This document shows positions 25,471 to 33,790 of a stretch of 64,000 bases of DNA, one piece after another (position 1 is the first letter of the stretch; each line of letters begins with the position of its first letter). A program made the translations under genes and the position numbers. The stretch lies in assembly GCA_018712145.1 (NCBI GenBank), contig DVHJ01000081.1:1-64000 (forward strand), read 5' to 3'. The stretch is from Candidatus Faecousia faecigallinarum. GTDB lineage: Bacteria > Bacillota > Clostridia > Oscillospirales > Oscillospiraceae. A model generated the notes under the pieces. That model saw only the letters and a program-made list of their open reading frames with translations, had not been told where the DNA came from and made no database searches.

Positions 25471-28110
25471 ATGGCCAAAGCATTGTCAAAGGTCTACGAG
25501 CCCAAAGAAGTGGAGGGCCGCATTTACGCCATGTGGGAACAGGGCGGCTATTTCCGGGCCAGGCCCGGCATCGGGAAAAAGCCCTTCACCATCGTCATGC
25601 CGCCCCCCAACGTCACCGGCCAGCTTCACATGGGCCACGCCATGGACGCTACGCTCCAGGACATTCTCATTCGCTTCAAGCGGATGCAGGGCTATGAAGC
25701 CCTGTGGGTGCCTGGGGTGGATCACGCCGGCATTGCTACCCAGATCAAGGTGGAGGAAGAACTGCGGAAGGAAGATCTCACCCGCTATGATCTGGGCCGG
25801 GAGAAATTCCTGGAGCGGGTGTGGGATTGGAAGCGGAAGTTTGGCAACCGCATTGTGGAGCAGCAGAAGAAGCTGGGGGCCTCTTGCGACTGGGACCGGG
25901 CCCGGTTTACTATGGACGAAGGCTGCTCCAAAGCCGTGCGGGAGGTGTTTGTCTCCCTGTACGAAAAAGGACTGATTTATAAAGGCAGCCGGATCATCAA
26001 CTGGTGCCCCCACTGCGTCACGGCCCTGTCGGATGCGGAGGTGGAGTATGTGGATAAGCCCGGCCACCTGTGGCACATCCGCTACCCCTTGGCAGACGGC
26101 TCCGGGGAAGTGGTGGTGGCCACCACCCGGCCGGAGACCATGCTGGGGGATACCGGCGTGTGCGTGAATCCGGAGGACAGCCGTTATGCCGGTTTGGTGG
26201 GCAAGAAGGTGATTCTCCCCCTGGTGAACCGGGAGATTCCGGTGGTAGCCGACGGCTATGCGGAGATGGAGTTCGGCACCGGCTGCGTAAAAATGACCCC
26301 GGCCCATGACCCCAACGACTTTGAAGTGGGCCTGCGCCACAACCTGGAGGTGATCCGGGTGCTGGACGACAACGGCAAAGTCAATGAAAACGGCGGCAAA
26401 TACCAGGGCCTGGACCGGTACGCCGCCCGGAAGGCCATTGTGGCCGACCTGGAGGCCCAGGGGTACCTGGTGAAGGTAGAGGATTACAATCACAATGTGG
26501 GCACCTGCTACCGCTGCCACAGCGATGTGGAGCCAATCATTTCCGCCCAGTGGTTTGTGAAAATGAAGCCCCTGGCCCAGGAGGCCATCCGGGTGGTGAA
26601 GGAGGGCCAGACCAAGTTCGTCCCGGACCGGTTCAGCAAAACCTACCTTAACTGGATGGAAAACGTGCGGGATTGGTGCATTTCCCGGCAGCTGTGGTGG
26701 GGCCACCAGATTCCCGCCTGGACCTGCCAGCACTGCGGCCACATCACTGTCTCCCGCCAGGACCCAACGGCCTGCGAACAGTGCGGCAGCCCGGATATCC
26801 AGCGGGACCCGGACGTGCTGGATACCTGGTTTTCCTCCGCCCTGTGGCCATTTGAGACCTTGGGCTGGCCGGACAAGACCCCGGAGCTGGACTACTTCTA
26901 TCCCACGGACGTGCTGGTCACCGGCTACGACATCATCTTCTTCTGGGTGGCCCGGATGATCTTCTCCGGCTGCGCCCACACCGGACAGCCCCCCTTCCAC
27001 ACGGTGCTGATCCACGGCCTGGTGCGGGACGACAAGGGCAGGAAAATGTCCAAGTCCCTGGGCAACGGCATCGATCCCCTGGACATGATCGACCGGTACG
27101 GCTGCGACGCCCTGCGGATGAACATGATCACCGGAAACTCCCCCGGCAACGACATGCGCTTTTACGTGGACCGCTGCGAGGCCATGCGGAACTTTGCCAA
27201 TAAGCTCTGGAACGCCAGCCGTTATGTGCTGATGAACGTGCCGGAGGGGATGCAGCCCGGCCTGCCGGATACGTTGGAAATTGCGGACAAGTGGATTCTG
27301 TCCAAGCTGAACACCCTGATTGCCCAGGTGACGGACAATCTGGAGCGGTATGAACTGGGCATTGCCGTGCAGAAGGTGTACGACTTCTTCTGGGACGACT
27401 ACTGCGACTGGTATATTGAGCTGACCAAGGCCCGGCTGTATGGCGAAGAGGCCCAGAGTAAGCAGACGGCGATTCAGGTGCTGGTGTATGTGCTGGACCA
27501 GACCCTGCGGCTATTGCATCCCTTTATCCCCTTTATCACCGAGGAAATCTGGCAGTCCATCCCCCATCAGGGGCAGGCGCTGATTGTGGCCCCTTGGCCG
27601 AAAACCGACGCCGCCCTGGCTTTCCCCCAGGAGGAGACCCAGATGGAGGCGGTGACTCAGGCCATCCGGGCCGTTCGGGCCCGCCGGGCGGAGATGAACG
27701 TTCCCCCGTCCAAGAAGGCTACCCTCTATGTAGTTACGGAAAAAACGGCTGTCTTTACCCAGGGCATTCCGTTTATCCAGCGCCTGGCCTATGCCGGGGA
27801 AGTGGTGGTTTCCTCCGCCGACCCTGACGGTGCCGGGGATATGGTCAGCGCCGTCACCGCTGACGCCCGGCTGTATATTCCCCTGGATCAGCTGGTGGAT
27901 GTGGCAGGGGAACTGACCCGGGTCAATCGGGAGCTGGAAAAGGCGGAAAAGAATCTGGCCGCCACGGAAGGAAAGCTGGCCAACGAGAAATTTACCGCCC
28001 GGGCGCCGGAGGCGGTGGTCAACGCCGAGCGGGAGAAGGCGGAAAAATTCCGGGCGCTCATTGCCCAGCTAACCGATAGCAAGCAAAAGCTGGAAAAGCT
28101 GCAGCAATAA
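25471..28110 (+). CDS. valS: Valyl-tRNA synthetase
   Basis: This 879-residue class I synthetase charges tRNA-Val. The HIGH-type motif HMGH follows PPPNVTGQL near residue 50, and KMSKS begins at K525. Between them are the CP1 editing domain and zinc-type cysteine pairs (CYRC, CQHCGH). The C-terminus after about residue 810 is the usual ValRS coiled coil that contacts the tRNA. Length is normal. Expression is controlled by the T-box directly upstream, and the gene ends at a perfect hairpin. Confidence 0.97.
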   Translation: MAKALSKVYEPKEVEGRIYAMWEQGGYFRARPGIGKKPFTIVMPPPNVTGQLHMGHAMDATLQDILIRFKRMQGYEALWVPGVDHAGIATQIKVEEELRKEDLTRYDLGREKFLERVWDWKRKFGNRIVEQQKKLGASCDWDRARFTMDEGCSKAVREVFVSLYEKGLIYKGSRIINWCPHCVTALSDAEVEYVDKPGHLWHIRYPLADGSGEVVVATTRPETMLGDTGVCVNPEDSRYAGLVGKKVILPLVNREIPVVADGYAEMEFGTGCVKMTPAHDPNDFEVGLRHNLEVIRVLDDNGKVNENGGKYQGLDRYAARKAIVADLEAQGYLVKVEDYNHNVGTCYRCHSDVEPIISAQWFVKMKPLAQEAIRVVKEGQTKFVPDRFSKTYLNWMENVRDWCISRQLWWGHQIPAWTCQHCGHITVSRQDPTACEQCGSPDIQRDPDVLDTWFSSALWPFETLGWPDKTPELDYFYPTDVLVTGYDIIFFWVARMIFSGCAHTGQPPFHTVLIHGLVRDDKGRKMSKSLGNGIDPLDMIDRYGCDALRMNMITGNSPGNDMRFYVDRCEAMRNFANKLWNASRYVLMNVPEGMQPGLPDTLEIADKWILSKLNTLIAQVTDNLERYELGIAVQKVYDFFWDDYCDWYIELTKARLYGEEAQSKQTAIQVLVYVLDQTLRLLHPFIPFITEEIWQSIPHQGQALIVAPWPKTDAALAFPQEETQMEAVTQAIRAVRARRAEMNVPPSKKATLYVVTEKTAVFTQGIPFIQRLAYAGEVVVSSADPDGAGDMVSAVTADARLYIPLDQLVDVAGELTRVNRELEKAEKNLAATEGKLANEKFTARAPEAVVNAEREKAEKFRALIAQLTDSKQKLEKLQQ

Positions 28111-28124
28111 TCAGAATCGGCAAG

Positions 28125-28164
28125 GCGGGTCTGTTGCAAAATTGACATTTTGCAACAGACCCGC
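28125..28164. repeat. Short perfect palindrome, solo form of the nested repeat family; likely valS terminator
   Basis: GCGGGTCTGTTGCAAAAT (28125-28142) is perfectly inverted at 28147-28164 around a 4 nt loop, giving an 18 bp stem followed by TGTTTTGG. It lies between convergent valS and the hydrolase gene. Its inner arm equals that at 12351 and the outer arms at 43322 and 61633. Confidence 0.8.
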
Positions 28165-28199
28165 TGTTTTGGCGTTTTCTGTGGGCATAAACTGGCTGC

Positions 28200-28961
28200 T
28201 TATAGCTGCACGGACCAATCGCCGTAGTCATATGTGCCGCTTCCGTGGCACAGAGTTCCCTCGGCTTTGCGCTGCCGGAAGGCATCCTGCATCCGGAGGA
28301 TGATCTCCGGCTGGATATCCAGGGCGTGGTGGCCGGGCAGCACCCGCCGAACCGGCAGGGCCGCCACAGTCTCCAGGGAATGGAGGTAGGCTTCCGGATC
28401 GGTGGAGGGGAACCAGGCGGCCAGGGTGCCTTTGTAGACCAGGTCGCCGGTGAACAGGTAGCCCCGGGATTCTTCCCAGAAGCACATATGGCCGGGGGAG
28501 TGGCCCGGGGTGTGGAGAACGGCAACGCGCCTGCCCCCAAGGTCTAGAATTTCCCCGCCGGCCAGCACCTTTTCCGGCGTCCCCTGAAACAGCCGGTAGG
28601 CGCTCACGTCGTAGCCTTCCGGCAGATCGCACCGGTGGGTCACAAACTGCCGGACCGCCTCCAGGGGCTGGGGAAACTGGCCGGTTAACCAGGGGAGCTC
28701 TGCTTGGTGGGCATAAAACCGGGGGAAATACCAATGCCCGCCAATGTGATCCCAATGGACATGGGTGGCCACGGCGGTGACGGGTTTGTCCGTTAAGTTG
28801 CGGATTTCCCCCTGAATATTGCCAATGCCCAGGCCGGTGTCAATCAGCAGGCTTCGCCGTGTGCCGTTGAGCAGGTAGCAGTGGGTTTCCTCCCAATGCC
28901 GGTATTCGCTGATGATGTAACTATCTTCATCCAGCTGTTCAATGGTAAACCAAGGTTTCAT
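28200..28961 (-). CDS. Metallo-beta-lactamase-fold hydrolase
   Basis: This 253-residue protein has the dinuclear metal motif HVHWDHIGG (HxHxDH), the second histidine in HTPGHSPGH, a metal-bridging aspartate in FTGDLVYKG and the last histidine in LPGHHALD. It has no signal peptide, so it is a cytoplasmic MBL-fold enzyme (glyoxalase II/hydrolase group), not a resistance enzyme. The substrate is unknown. Its start overlaps the aroB stop by 4 bp, tying it to the shikimate operon. Confidence 0.88.
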   Translation of the reverse strand: MKPWFTIEQLDEDSYIISEYRHWEETHCYLLNGTRRSLLIDTGLGIGNIQGEIRNLTDKPVTAVATHVHWDHIGGHWYFPRFYAHQAELPWLTGQFPQPLEAVRQFVTHRCDLPEGYDVSAYRLFQGTPEKVLAGGEILDLGGRRVAVLHTPGHSPGHMCFWEESRGYLFTGDLVYKGTLAAWFPSTDPEAYLHSLETVAALPVRRVLPGHHALDIQPEIILRMQDAFRQRKAEGTLCHGSGTYDYGDWSVQL

Positions 28962-30019
28962 GTCTTATCCTCCCGGTCAATTTCGGTTAGCCGGGCCAGC
29001 AATTCTTCCGGCGGGAAGGCAACCAATTGACATTGTCCCCAGGTCAGGGGGAGCACCATGGTGACGGCCCGGCTGCCGGCGTTTTTCTTGTCCAGTTCCA
29101 TCAGGGGCACCAACATTTGCCACGGGTATGCCGGGGAAACCGGCAGACCGTATTTCTCCAGGCACCGGGAAAGACGTGGGGACATTCCGGCGCAAAGTCC
29201 GGTTTGCTCTGCCAATTTTGTGGCATACACCATGCCCACTGCCACAGCGGCGCCGTGGCCAAGGGTATAACCGCTGGCTTTTTCCAAAGCGTGGCCGATG
29301 GTGTGGCCGAAGTTCAGCAGCCGCCGGACCCCCACATCCCGCTCGTCGGCCTCCACCAGATCCCGCTTAATGGCCACACACCGGGCAATCAGCCGGGGCA
29401 GGCCGGTTGCCCCCCTTTCTGCGGCGGAGAGAATCTCCGGGTCCCGGATGACGCCATACTTAATGACCTCTGCCATCCCGTTGGCAAATTCCCCAGGCGG
29501 CAGGGTGTCCAAGGCGGTACAGTCGCACAGCACGCAGGCCGGCTGCCAGAACGCCCCGGCCAGATTTTTCCCCCCGGGCAGATCCACGGCGGTTTTCCCG
29601 CCCACGGAGGCATCCACGGCGGAAAGCAGGGTGGTGGGCATCTGCACGTAGGGGATGCCCCGCATATACAGGGCGGCGGCCAAACCGGCAAGATCCCCCA
29701 CCACGCCGCCGCCCAAAGCCACAATCCCATCCTGCCGGCGCAGCCCATGGCCGGCGGCGGCGTTCAGCAGCTTAGCCAGGGTTTCCATGGACTTGGCGCC
29801 CTCCCCCGGCTCTATCACAAAGGGACTGACGGAAAATCCCGCCATGGCCTGGGTCACGGCAGCGCCGTAGCGCCGGTAGACGTTGCGGTCGGAGACCAGC
29901 AATACCCGCTGGGCGGCGGTGCAGCTGCGGAGGTAAGCGCCGGCCTGCCCCAGCAAACCGGCGCCAATCACCACATCATAGGTTGTGGAGGTTCGTACGG
30001 TAACCGTATACTGATCCAT
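28958..30019 (-). CDS. aroB: 3-dehydroquinate synthase
   Basis: AroB converts the seven-carbon product of DAHP synthase to 3-dehydroquinate, using NAD and a metal. The sequence contains the NAD-binding ALGGGVVGDLAGLAAALYMRG, the TTLLSAVDASVGGKTAVD block and the metal-ligand region NFGHTIGHALEK. At 353 residues it is typical. It starts inside the aroF coding end (44 bp overlap), so the first two shikimate steps are coupled. Confidence 0.96.
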   Translation of the reverse strand: MDQYTVTVRTSTTYDVVIGAGLLGQAGAYLRSCTAAQRVLLVSDRNVYRRYGAAVTQAMAGFSVSPFVIEPGEGAKSMETLAKLLNAAAGHGLRRQDGIVALGGGVVGDLAGLAAALYMRGIPYVQMPTTLLSAVDASVGGKTAVDLPGGKNLAGAFWQPACVLCDCTALDTLPPGEFANGMAEVIKYGVIRDPEILSAAERGATGLPRLIARCVAIKRDLVEADERDVGVRRLLNFGHTIGHALEKASGYTLGHGAAVAVGMVYATKLAEQTGLCAGMSPRLSRCLEKYGLPVSPAYPWQMLVPLMELDKKNAGSRAVTMVLPLTWGQCQLVAFPPEELLARLTEIDREDKT

Positions 30020-30833
30020 TTTCCAACGCCTTTCTCCAGACGAGCACCTGCCGGACTTTGCCCATTAGCCCCTGGAATTGGGCCGGGGTGAGTTGCTGGC
30101 CGGGGTCGCTCAGGGCTTCCTGGGGGGCCGGGTGTACTTCAATTTCCATGCCGTCACAGCCAGCCCAGATGGCGCTCAAGGCCATGGGGGCCACCAGCTC
30201 CGCCCGCCCGGTACCGTGGGAGGGGTCGGCAAGCACCGGCAGATGGGTAAGCTGCTTCAGAGCGGCAATGGCGCCGATATCCATGGTATTGCGGGTGTAG
30301 GTCTCAAAGGTGCGGATGCCCCGTTCACAGAGCATCACCTGGGGGTTGCCGGCGTTCATGATGTATTCTGCGCTGGCCAGCCATTCGGCTAAGGTGGAGG
30401 ACAAGCCCCGCTTGAGAATCACCGGTTTATGGGTGCGGCCGGCCTCCACCAGCAGGGGGAAGTTCTGCATGTTCCTAGCCCCGATCTGCAACACGTCTGC
30501 AGATTGGATAATCCAGTCCATGTCCCGGGGATCCAGCACTTCCGTGACCACCGGCAGGCCAACCGCCCTTCCGGCGGCGCTTAAATAGGCCAGGCCCTGG
30601 CGGCCCAGGCCCCGGAAGGCGTAGGGGGAGGTGCGGGGCTTTTCCACCCCGCCCCGGAGCATGTTGGCCCCGGCGGCCTTCACCGCAGCGGCGGTTTGCA
30701 TCATTTGCTCTTCCGATTCAATGGCGCATGGCCCGGCAATCACCAGAAAGTCCCGGCCAATGGTCAGGTTACCCACCGGAATCAGGGTGGGGTTCCCACC
30801 GGCATGGGCTGCGGTTAGGGGTAGATGTTCCAC
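29976..30833 (-). CDS. aroF: 3-deoxy-7-phosphoheptulonate (DAHP) synthase, AroF/AroA(G)-type
   Basis: This 285-residue enzyme condenses phosphoenolpyruvate and erythrose-4-phosphate, the first step to aromatic amino acids. Type I-beta motifs include IAGPCAIES, the LRGGVEKPRTSPY loop, ILKRGLSST and LADPSHGTG. It lacks an N-terminal ferredoxin-like or chorismate mutase regulatory domain, so feedback control through such a domain is not expected. GTG 30831-30833 is the start, with GGAGG about 10 nt upstream. The promoter is just after the mannose isomerase gene. Confidence 0.95.
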   Translation of the reverse strand: MEHLPLTAAHAGGNPTLIPVGNLTIGRDFLVIAGPCAIESEEQMMQTAAAVKAAGANMLRGGVEKPRTSPYAFRGLGRQGLAYLSAAGRAVGLPVVTEVLDPRDMDWIIQSADVLQIGARNMQNFPLLVEAGRTHKPVILKRGLSSTLAEWLASAEYIMNAGNPQVMLCERGIRTFETYTRNTMDIGAIAALKQLTHLPVLADPSHGTGRAELVAPMALSAIWAGCDGMEIEVHPAPQEALSDPGQQLTPAQFQGLMGKVRQVLVWRKALENGSVYGYRTNLHNL

Positions 30834-30897
30834 TGGGTGATCGCCTCCGGCAAATGCTGCCCAGGATGGCCCCCAGGCGCAGCATGGTTATTTTCTT

Positions 30898-30925
30898 ATT
30901 GTAGCAAAAAAATCCCATCTGTCAA
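30898..30925 (-). promoter_or_regulatory. Promoter of aroF-aroB-MBL
   Basis: On the minus strand TTGACA (30920-30925) and TACAAT (30898-30903) are 16 bp apart. Confidence 0.65.
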
Positions 30926-30964
30926 ATGCCGGGGAACCGGCGCGGCGCCGTGGTGAAGGATCTC

Positions 30965-32683
30965 CTAGTCCCGCACGCAGGCCACAATGGCTTTGATGGC
31001 TTCTCCCGCCGGGGAAACCAGTTGGTATTCTCCGGCGGCCTGGGGAATGATGCAGGTTTCGGCGTAGTGGAGGGGAAAATCGGGAAAGGCCCCGGTGGGG
31101 CTGACCAGGACCGCCTGGCTGCCCTGCACCAGATTCATCACCTGCACGCTGCCGTTGCGCTTTACTGTGATCCGGCTGCTGGTGGAAAACCGGAAGGTGT
31201 CGATGAATTCCCGCTCATGCAGGCCGGTGCGTTCCACCAGATTGTCCCCTTGGGCATAAACTTGGGTGACGGCATTCACCAGATTTTCCCGGACAAATTC
31301 CGTGTTCCGGTCCCATTGGATGTTGGCCAACCCCCGGTCAATGTGGATGGGTCTGGGTTTGCCGTCCAGATCCACCCGGCCCCAGTCCCACAGCTTGAAG
31401 GTAAAAATGTAAGGCGTGGCGCTGATTTCCAGCACCATGGTATTTGCGCCGGAGCAGTGGACGGTTCCGGCGGGAATGAGCAGATGATCATGGGGCTTCA
31501 CCGGGATGCGATTGACATAACGTTCGGCGGGGAAGGGTCCATCCCCCCGCTGAGCCGCCCGCAGATCCTCCGCCATGGCCTGGGGATCGGCGCCGGTCTT
31601 GATGCCCAGGTAGACGCAGGGATCCTCCCCCTGGGCGTCCAAGATGTAGTAACTCTCATCCTGGGTATAGCGCATGTTGAACTGCTCCTGGATGTATTCC
31701 GTCAGGGGATGCACCTGGAGGGAGAGATTTTGGCCGTTCATGGTGTCCAGCATGTCGAAGCGGATGGGAAATTCCTTGCCGAACCGGGCGTGGACCCGCT
31801 GGCCCAGTAGGCGCTGGGGCTGGGCATAGACCAGGTTTAGCGCCGGGGTTTGAATGCATTTGCCGCCAAAATCCAGCAGCAGGCTGTTTTCCTCCGGCAC
31901 GCCGTCAAAGCTCCAGGCGTAGTTGCTGCCATTTTCCGGCAGATCGAAATGGGTTTTCATCCAGTTGCCACCCCACACCCCCGGGTCAAAGTAGGGTACC
32001 ATCCGGAAGGGCCGGCCGGAAACGGCATTCAGCGCAGTCCGGTAGGCCGCCCCTTCCACCATGCCGGTCTGGCTGGTCATGTCCAGGTAGAAGTCCATGG
32101 TGGGCAGCAGCTGGTTTTTCACTTTGTCCGCCCACCGCCATTCGGCAAAATAACCCCGCTTGTACTTTTCCAGCTTGGGCAGATTCTGCCGGGCAGTACG
32201 CCAGTTGTCCATCCCCCGGCGGTAGCGGAGTTGGATTTCCCACCGGGTGATGTCGGCGTAAATTTGGATATCTCCTGGGTGAACCAAGCTGGCGCCTACG
32301 CCGTAGACCAGAACCACGCCCTCAGGCGTTCCGGCAATTTGCCGCTGGGCTGCGGCAATTTTCTCCGGGTAGAAGTAGTCCGCCAACCGCCGGACGGTCA
32401 TGATACCAAATACCGGGTCGCTGGTCATATCCTGGGCCAGTAGGCGGTCCATCTTTTCCGGTTCAAAGGCCAGATCGTCGCTGTGGAGCACGGCGGAAAA
32501 TCCCAGCGGGGAGAGGCCCTCCAGCACAGCCTCCTGGTCAACGCCGGGGTAGCATTCCACGGTGATGACGGTTTTTTGCCGGATCAGCCGGCGCAGCCGT
32601 TCACAAATGGCGGGGAAACCCAAGGATACGGCTTCACTGCTGCCGGATACGGAAATTTTGGGGAACGGATCGTAGTGATGCAT
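30965..32683 (-). CDS. manA: Class I mannose-6-phosphate isomerase with an extra N-terminal kinase-like domain
   Basis: The C-terminal part (about 220-572) of this 572-residue protein is a class I phosphomannose isomerase cupin. Zinc ligands Q323 and H325 lie in LQVHP, E343 in DESYY, and H409 in PAGTVHCSG. The reaction interconverts mannose-6-P and fructose-6-P. The first 200 residues resemble a nucleoside/uridine-kinase P-loop fold (HSDDLAF, YADITRW, YKRGYFAEWRWAD). The Walker A site is lost, however: ECYPGVDQE stands where GxxGxGKT is expected. So that domain is probably regulatory or structural. It diverges from a ROK kinase gene. Confidence 0.85.
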   Translation of the reverse strand: MHHYDPFPKISVSGSSEAVSLGFPAICERLRRLIRQKTVITVECYPGVDQEAVLEGLSPLGFSAVLHSDDLAFEPEKMDRLLAQDMTSDPVFGIMTVRRLADYFYPEKIAAAQRQIAGTPEGVVLVYGVGASLVHPGDIQIYADITRWEIQLRYRRGMDNWRTARQNLPKLEKYKRGYFAEWRWADKVKNQLLPTMDFYLDMTSQTGMVEGAAYRTALNAVSGRPFRMVPYFDPGVWGGNWMKTHFDLPENGSNYAWSFDGVPEENSLLLDFGGKCIQTPALNLVYAQPQRLLGQRVHARFGKEFPIRFDMLDTMNGQNLSLQVHPLTEYIQEQFNMRYTQDESYYILDAQGEDPCVYLGIKTGADPQAMAEDLRAAQRGDGPFPAERYVNRIPVKPHDHLLIPAGTVHCSGANTMVLEISATPYIFTFKLWDWGRVDLDGKPRPIHIDRGLANIQWDRNTEFVRENLVNAVTQVYAQGDNLVERTGLHEREFIDTFRFSTSSRITVKRNGSVQVMNLVQGSQAVLVSPTGAFPDFPLHYAETCIIPQAAGEYQLVSPAGEAIKAIVACVRD

Positions 32684-32713
32684 TGCCCTTACCTCCCAAT
32701 GTAGACTGGGATT

Positions 32714-32810
32714 AGCATAGTAGATCTCCAGAAATTTGTCAATACATATATCCGAAAAATCGGAAAAATCAAAAATATGTATTTACAAATAAGCGGGACC
32801 GTGCTATACT
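32714..32810. promoter_or_regulatory. Divergent promoters of the manA-like and ROK genes with an inverted repeat
   Basis: Minus strand: TTGACA (32737-32742), 17 bp, TATGCT (32714-32719). Plus strand: TTTACA (32782-32787), 17 bp, TATACT (32805-32810). The two -35 boxes face each other across an AT-rich region bounded by AATACATAT (32741-32749) and ATATGTATT (32775-32783). A small CCGA/TCGG hairpin lies between. One regulator could control both genes. Confidence 0.6.
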
Positions 32811-32869
32811 TACCCTACGCAAGCCCGGCTCCTGGCAAGGGGCAGCACCGGCAGAAAGGATGAGTCTCC

Positions 32870-33748
32870 ATGAAGGCAGGATATGTGTGCCTGGACGTGG
32901 GCGGAACAGAAATCAAAAGTGCGGCCGTTACCCCGGCTGGGGAGGTGGTGGAACCGGTGGCATATGCCCCGGCCAGGGCCAGTGAGGCGGCGCAGGCCGT
33001 CATTGCCCACCTGGCCGGCATCCTCCAAACTGCAGGCAAATCCTTAACCAGGGTGTTGGGGGCGGGCCTGGCTTTCCCCGGCCCCTTTGATTATGCAGGA
33101 GGAATTTGCCTGCTGAAGGGGCTGGACAAGTTTGACCGTCTGTATGGCGTGAATCTCCGCCAGGCTCTGGCGGAGGCCACCGGAATTACCCCGGCGGATA
33201 TTCGCTTCTGCAATGACGTGGGGGCCTTTGCTTTGGGGGAGATGGGGTTTGGCCCAGCGGCAGGGGCAGAGCGGGCCATGTTTTTGTGCATTGGCACCGG
33301 CTGCGGCAGCGCATTTGGGGTACATGGCCAACTGGCGCCGGAGGGCTATCCCGGTGTTCCGTTCCAGGGCTATGTGTATGACCGGCCATTCTTAGAGGGC
33401 CGGGTGGACGATTACCTGTCCAAGCGGGGGTTGATGGCTTTGACCCAAGCCCGGCTGGGTAGGTCCTTGGCGGGAAAAGAACTGGCTGCCCTGTGCCAAG
33501 CCGGGGACAAGGCGGCGTTAGACTGTTTTGCTCAGTTCGGCCAGTGGTTGAGGGCGGCGGCGGAGCCGAATCTGCAGGCTTTCCGGCCGGATTGCCTGTG
33601 TATCGGCGGGCAAATCACCAAAAGCGCCGGCTATTTTCTGGAGCCGTTGGCGGCACTGTGCCAGGCACTGGGCATTTCTCTGTATGTCACGGCGGATACC
33701 TCCCGCCGGGCTTTGCAAGGGTTGACCAGGTGTTTTCCCGGGGGATAA
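32870..33748 (+). CDS. ROK-family sugar kinase
   Basis: This 292-residue protein has the ROK/ASKHA fold: the phosphate-1 motif LDVGGTEIKSA at 9-19, FPGPFD, catalytic-base region CNDVGAFALGE, and phosphate-2 CIGTGCGSA. The zinc-binding CxCGxxGCxE motif common in ROK proteins is absent; the equivalent region reads YPGVPFQGYVYD. No DNA-binding domain is present, so it is a kinase and not a repressor. Shared regulation with a mannose-6-phosphate isomerase suggests a hexose such as glucose, fructose or mannose as substrate. Confidence 0.88.
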   Translation: MKAGYVCLDVGGTEIKSAAVTPAGEVVEPVAYAPARASEAAQAVIAHLAGILQTAGKSLTRVLGAGLAFPGPFDYAGGICLLKGLDKFDRLYGVNLRQALAEATGITPADIRFCNDVGAFALGEMGFGPAAGAERAMFLCIGTGCGSAFGVHGQLAPEGYPGVPFQGYVYDRPFLEGRVDDYLSKRGLMALTQARLGRSLAGKELAALCQAGDKAALDCFAQFGQWLRAAAEPNLQAFRPDCLCIGGQITKSAGYFLEPLAALCQALGISLYVTADTSRRALQGLTRCFPGG

Positions 33749-33752
33749 TGGA

Positions 33753-33786
33753 AAGGGGCTGTCTCTGCGTGAGTGAGACAGCCCCT
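33753..33786. terminator. Bidirectional terminator hairpin
   Basis: AAGGGGCTGTCTC pairs with GAGACAGCCCCTT between the convergent ROK gene and cobamide operon. It is a strong GC stem flanked by short A/T tracts. Confidence 0.75.
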
Positions 33787-33790
33787 TGGG

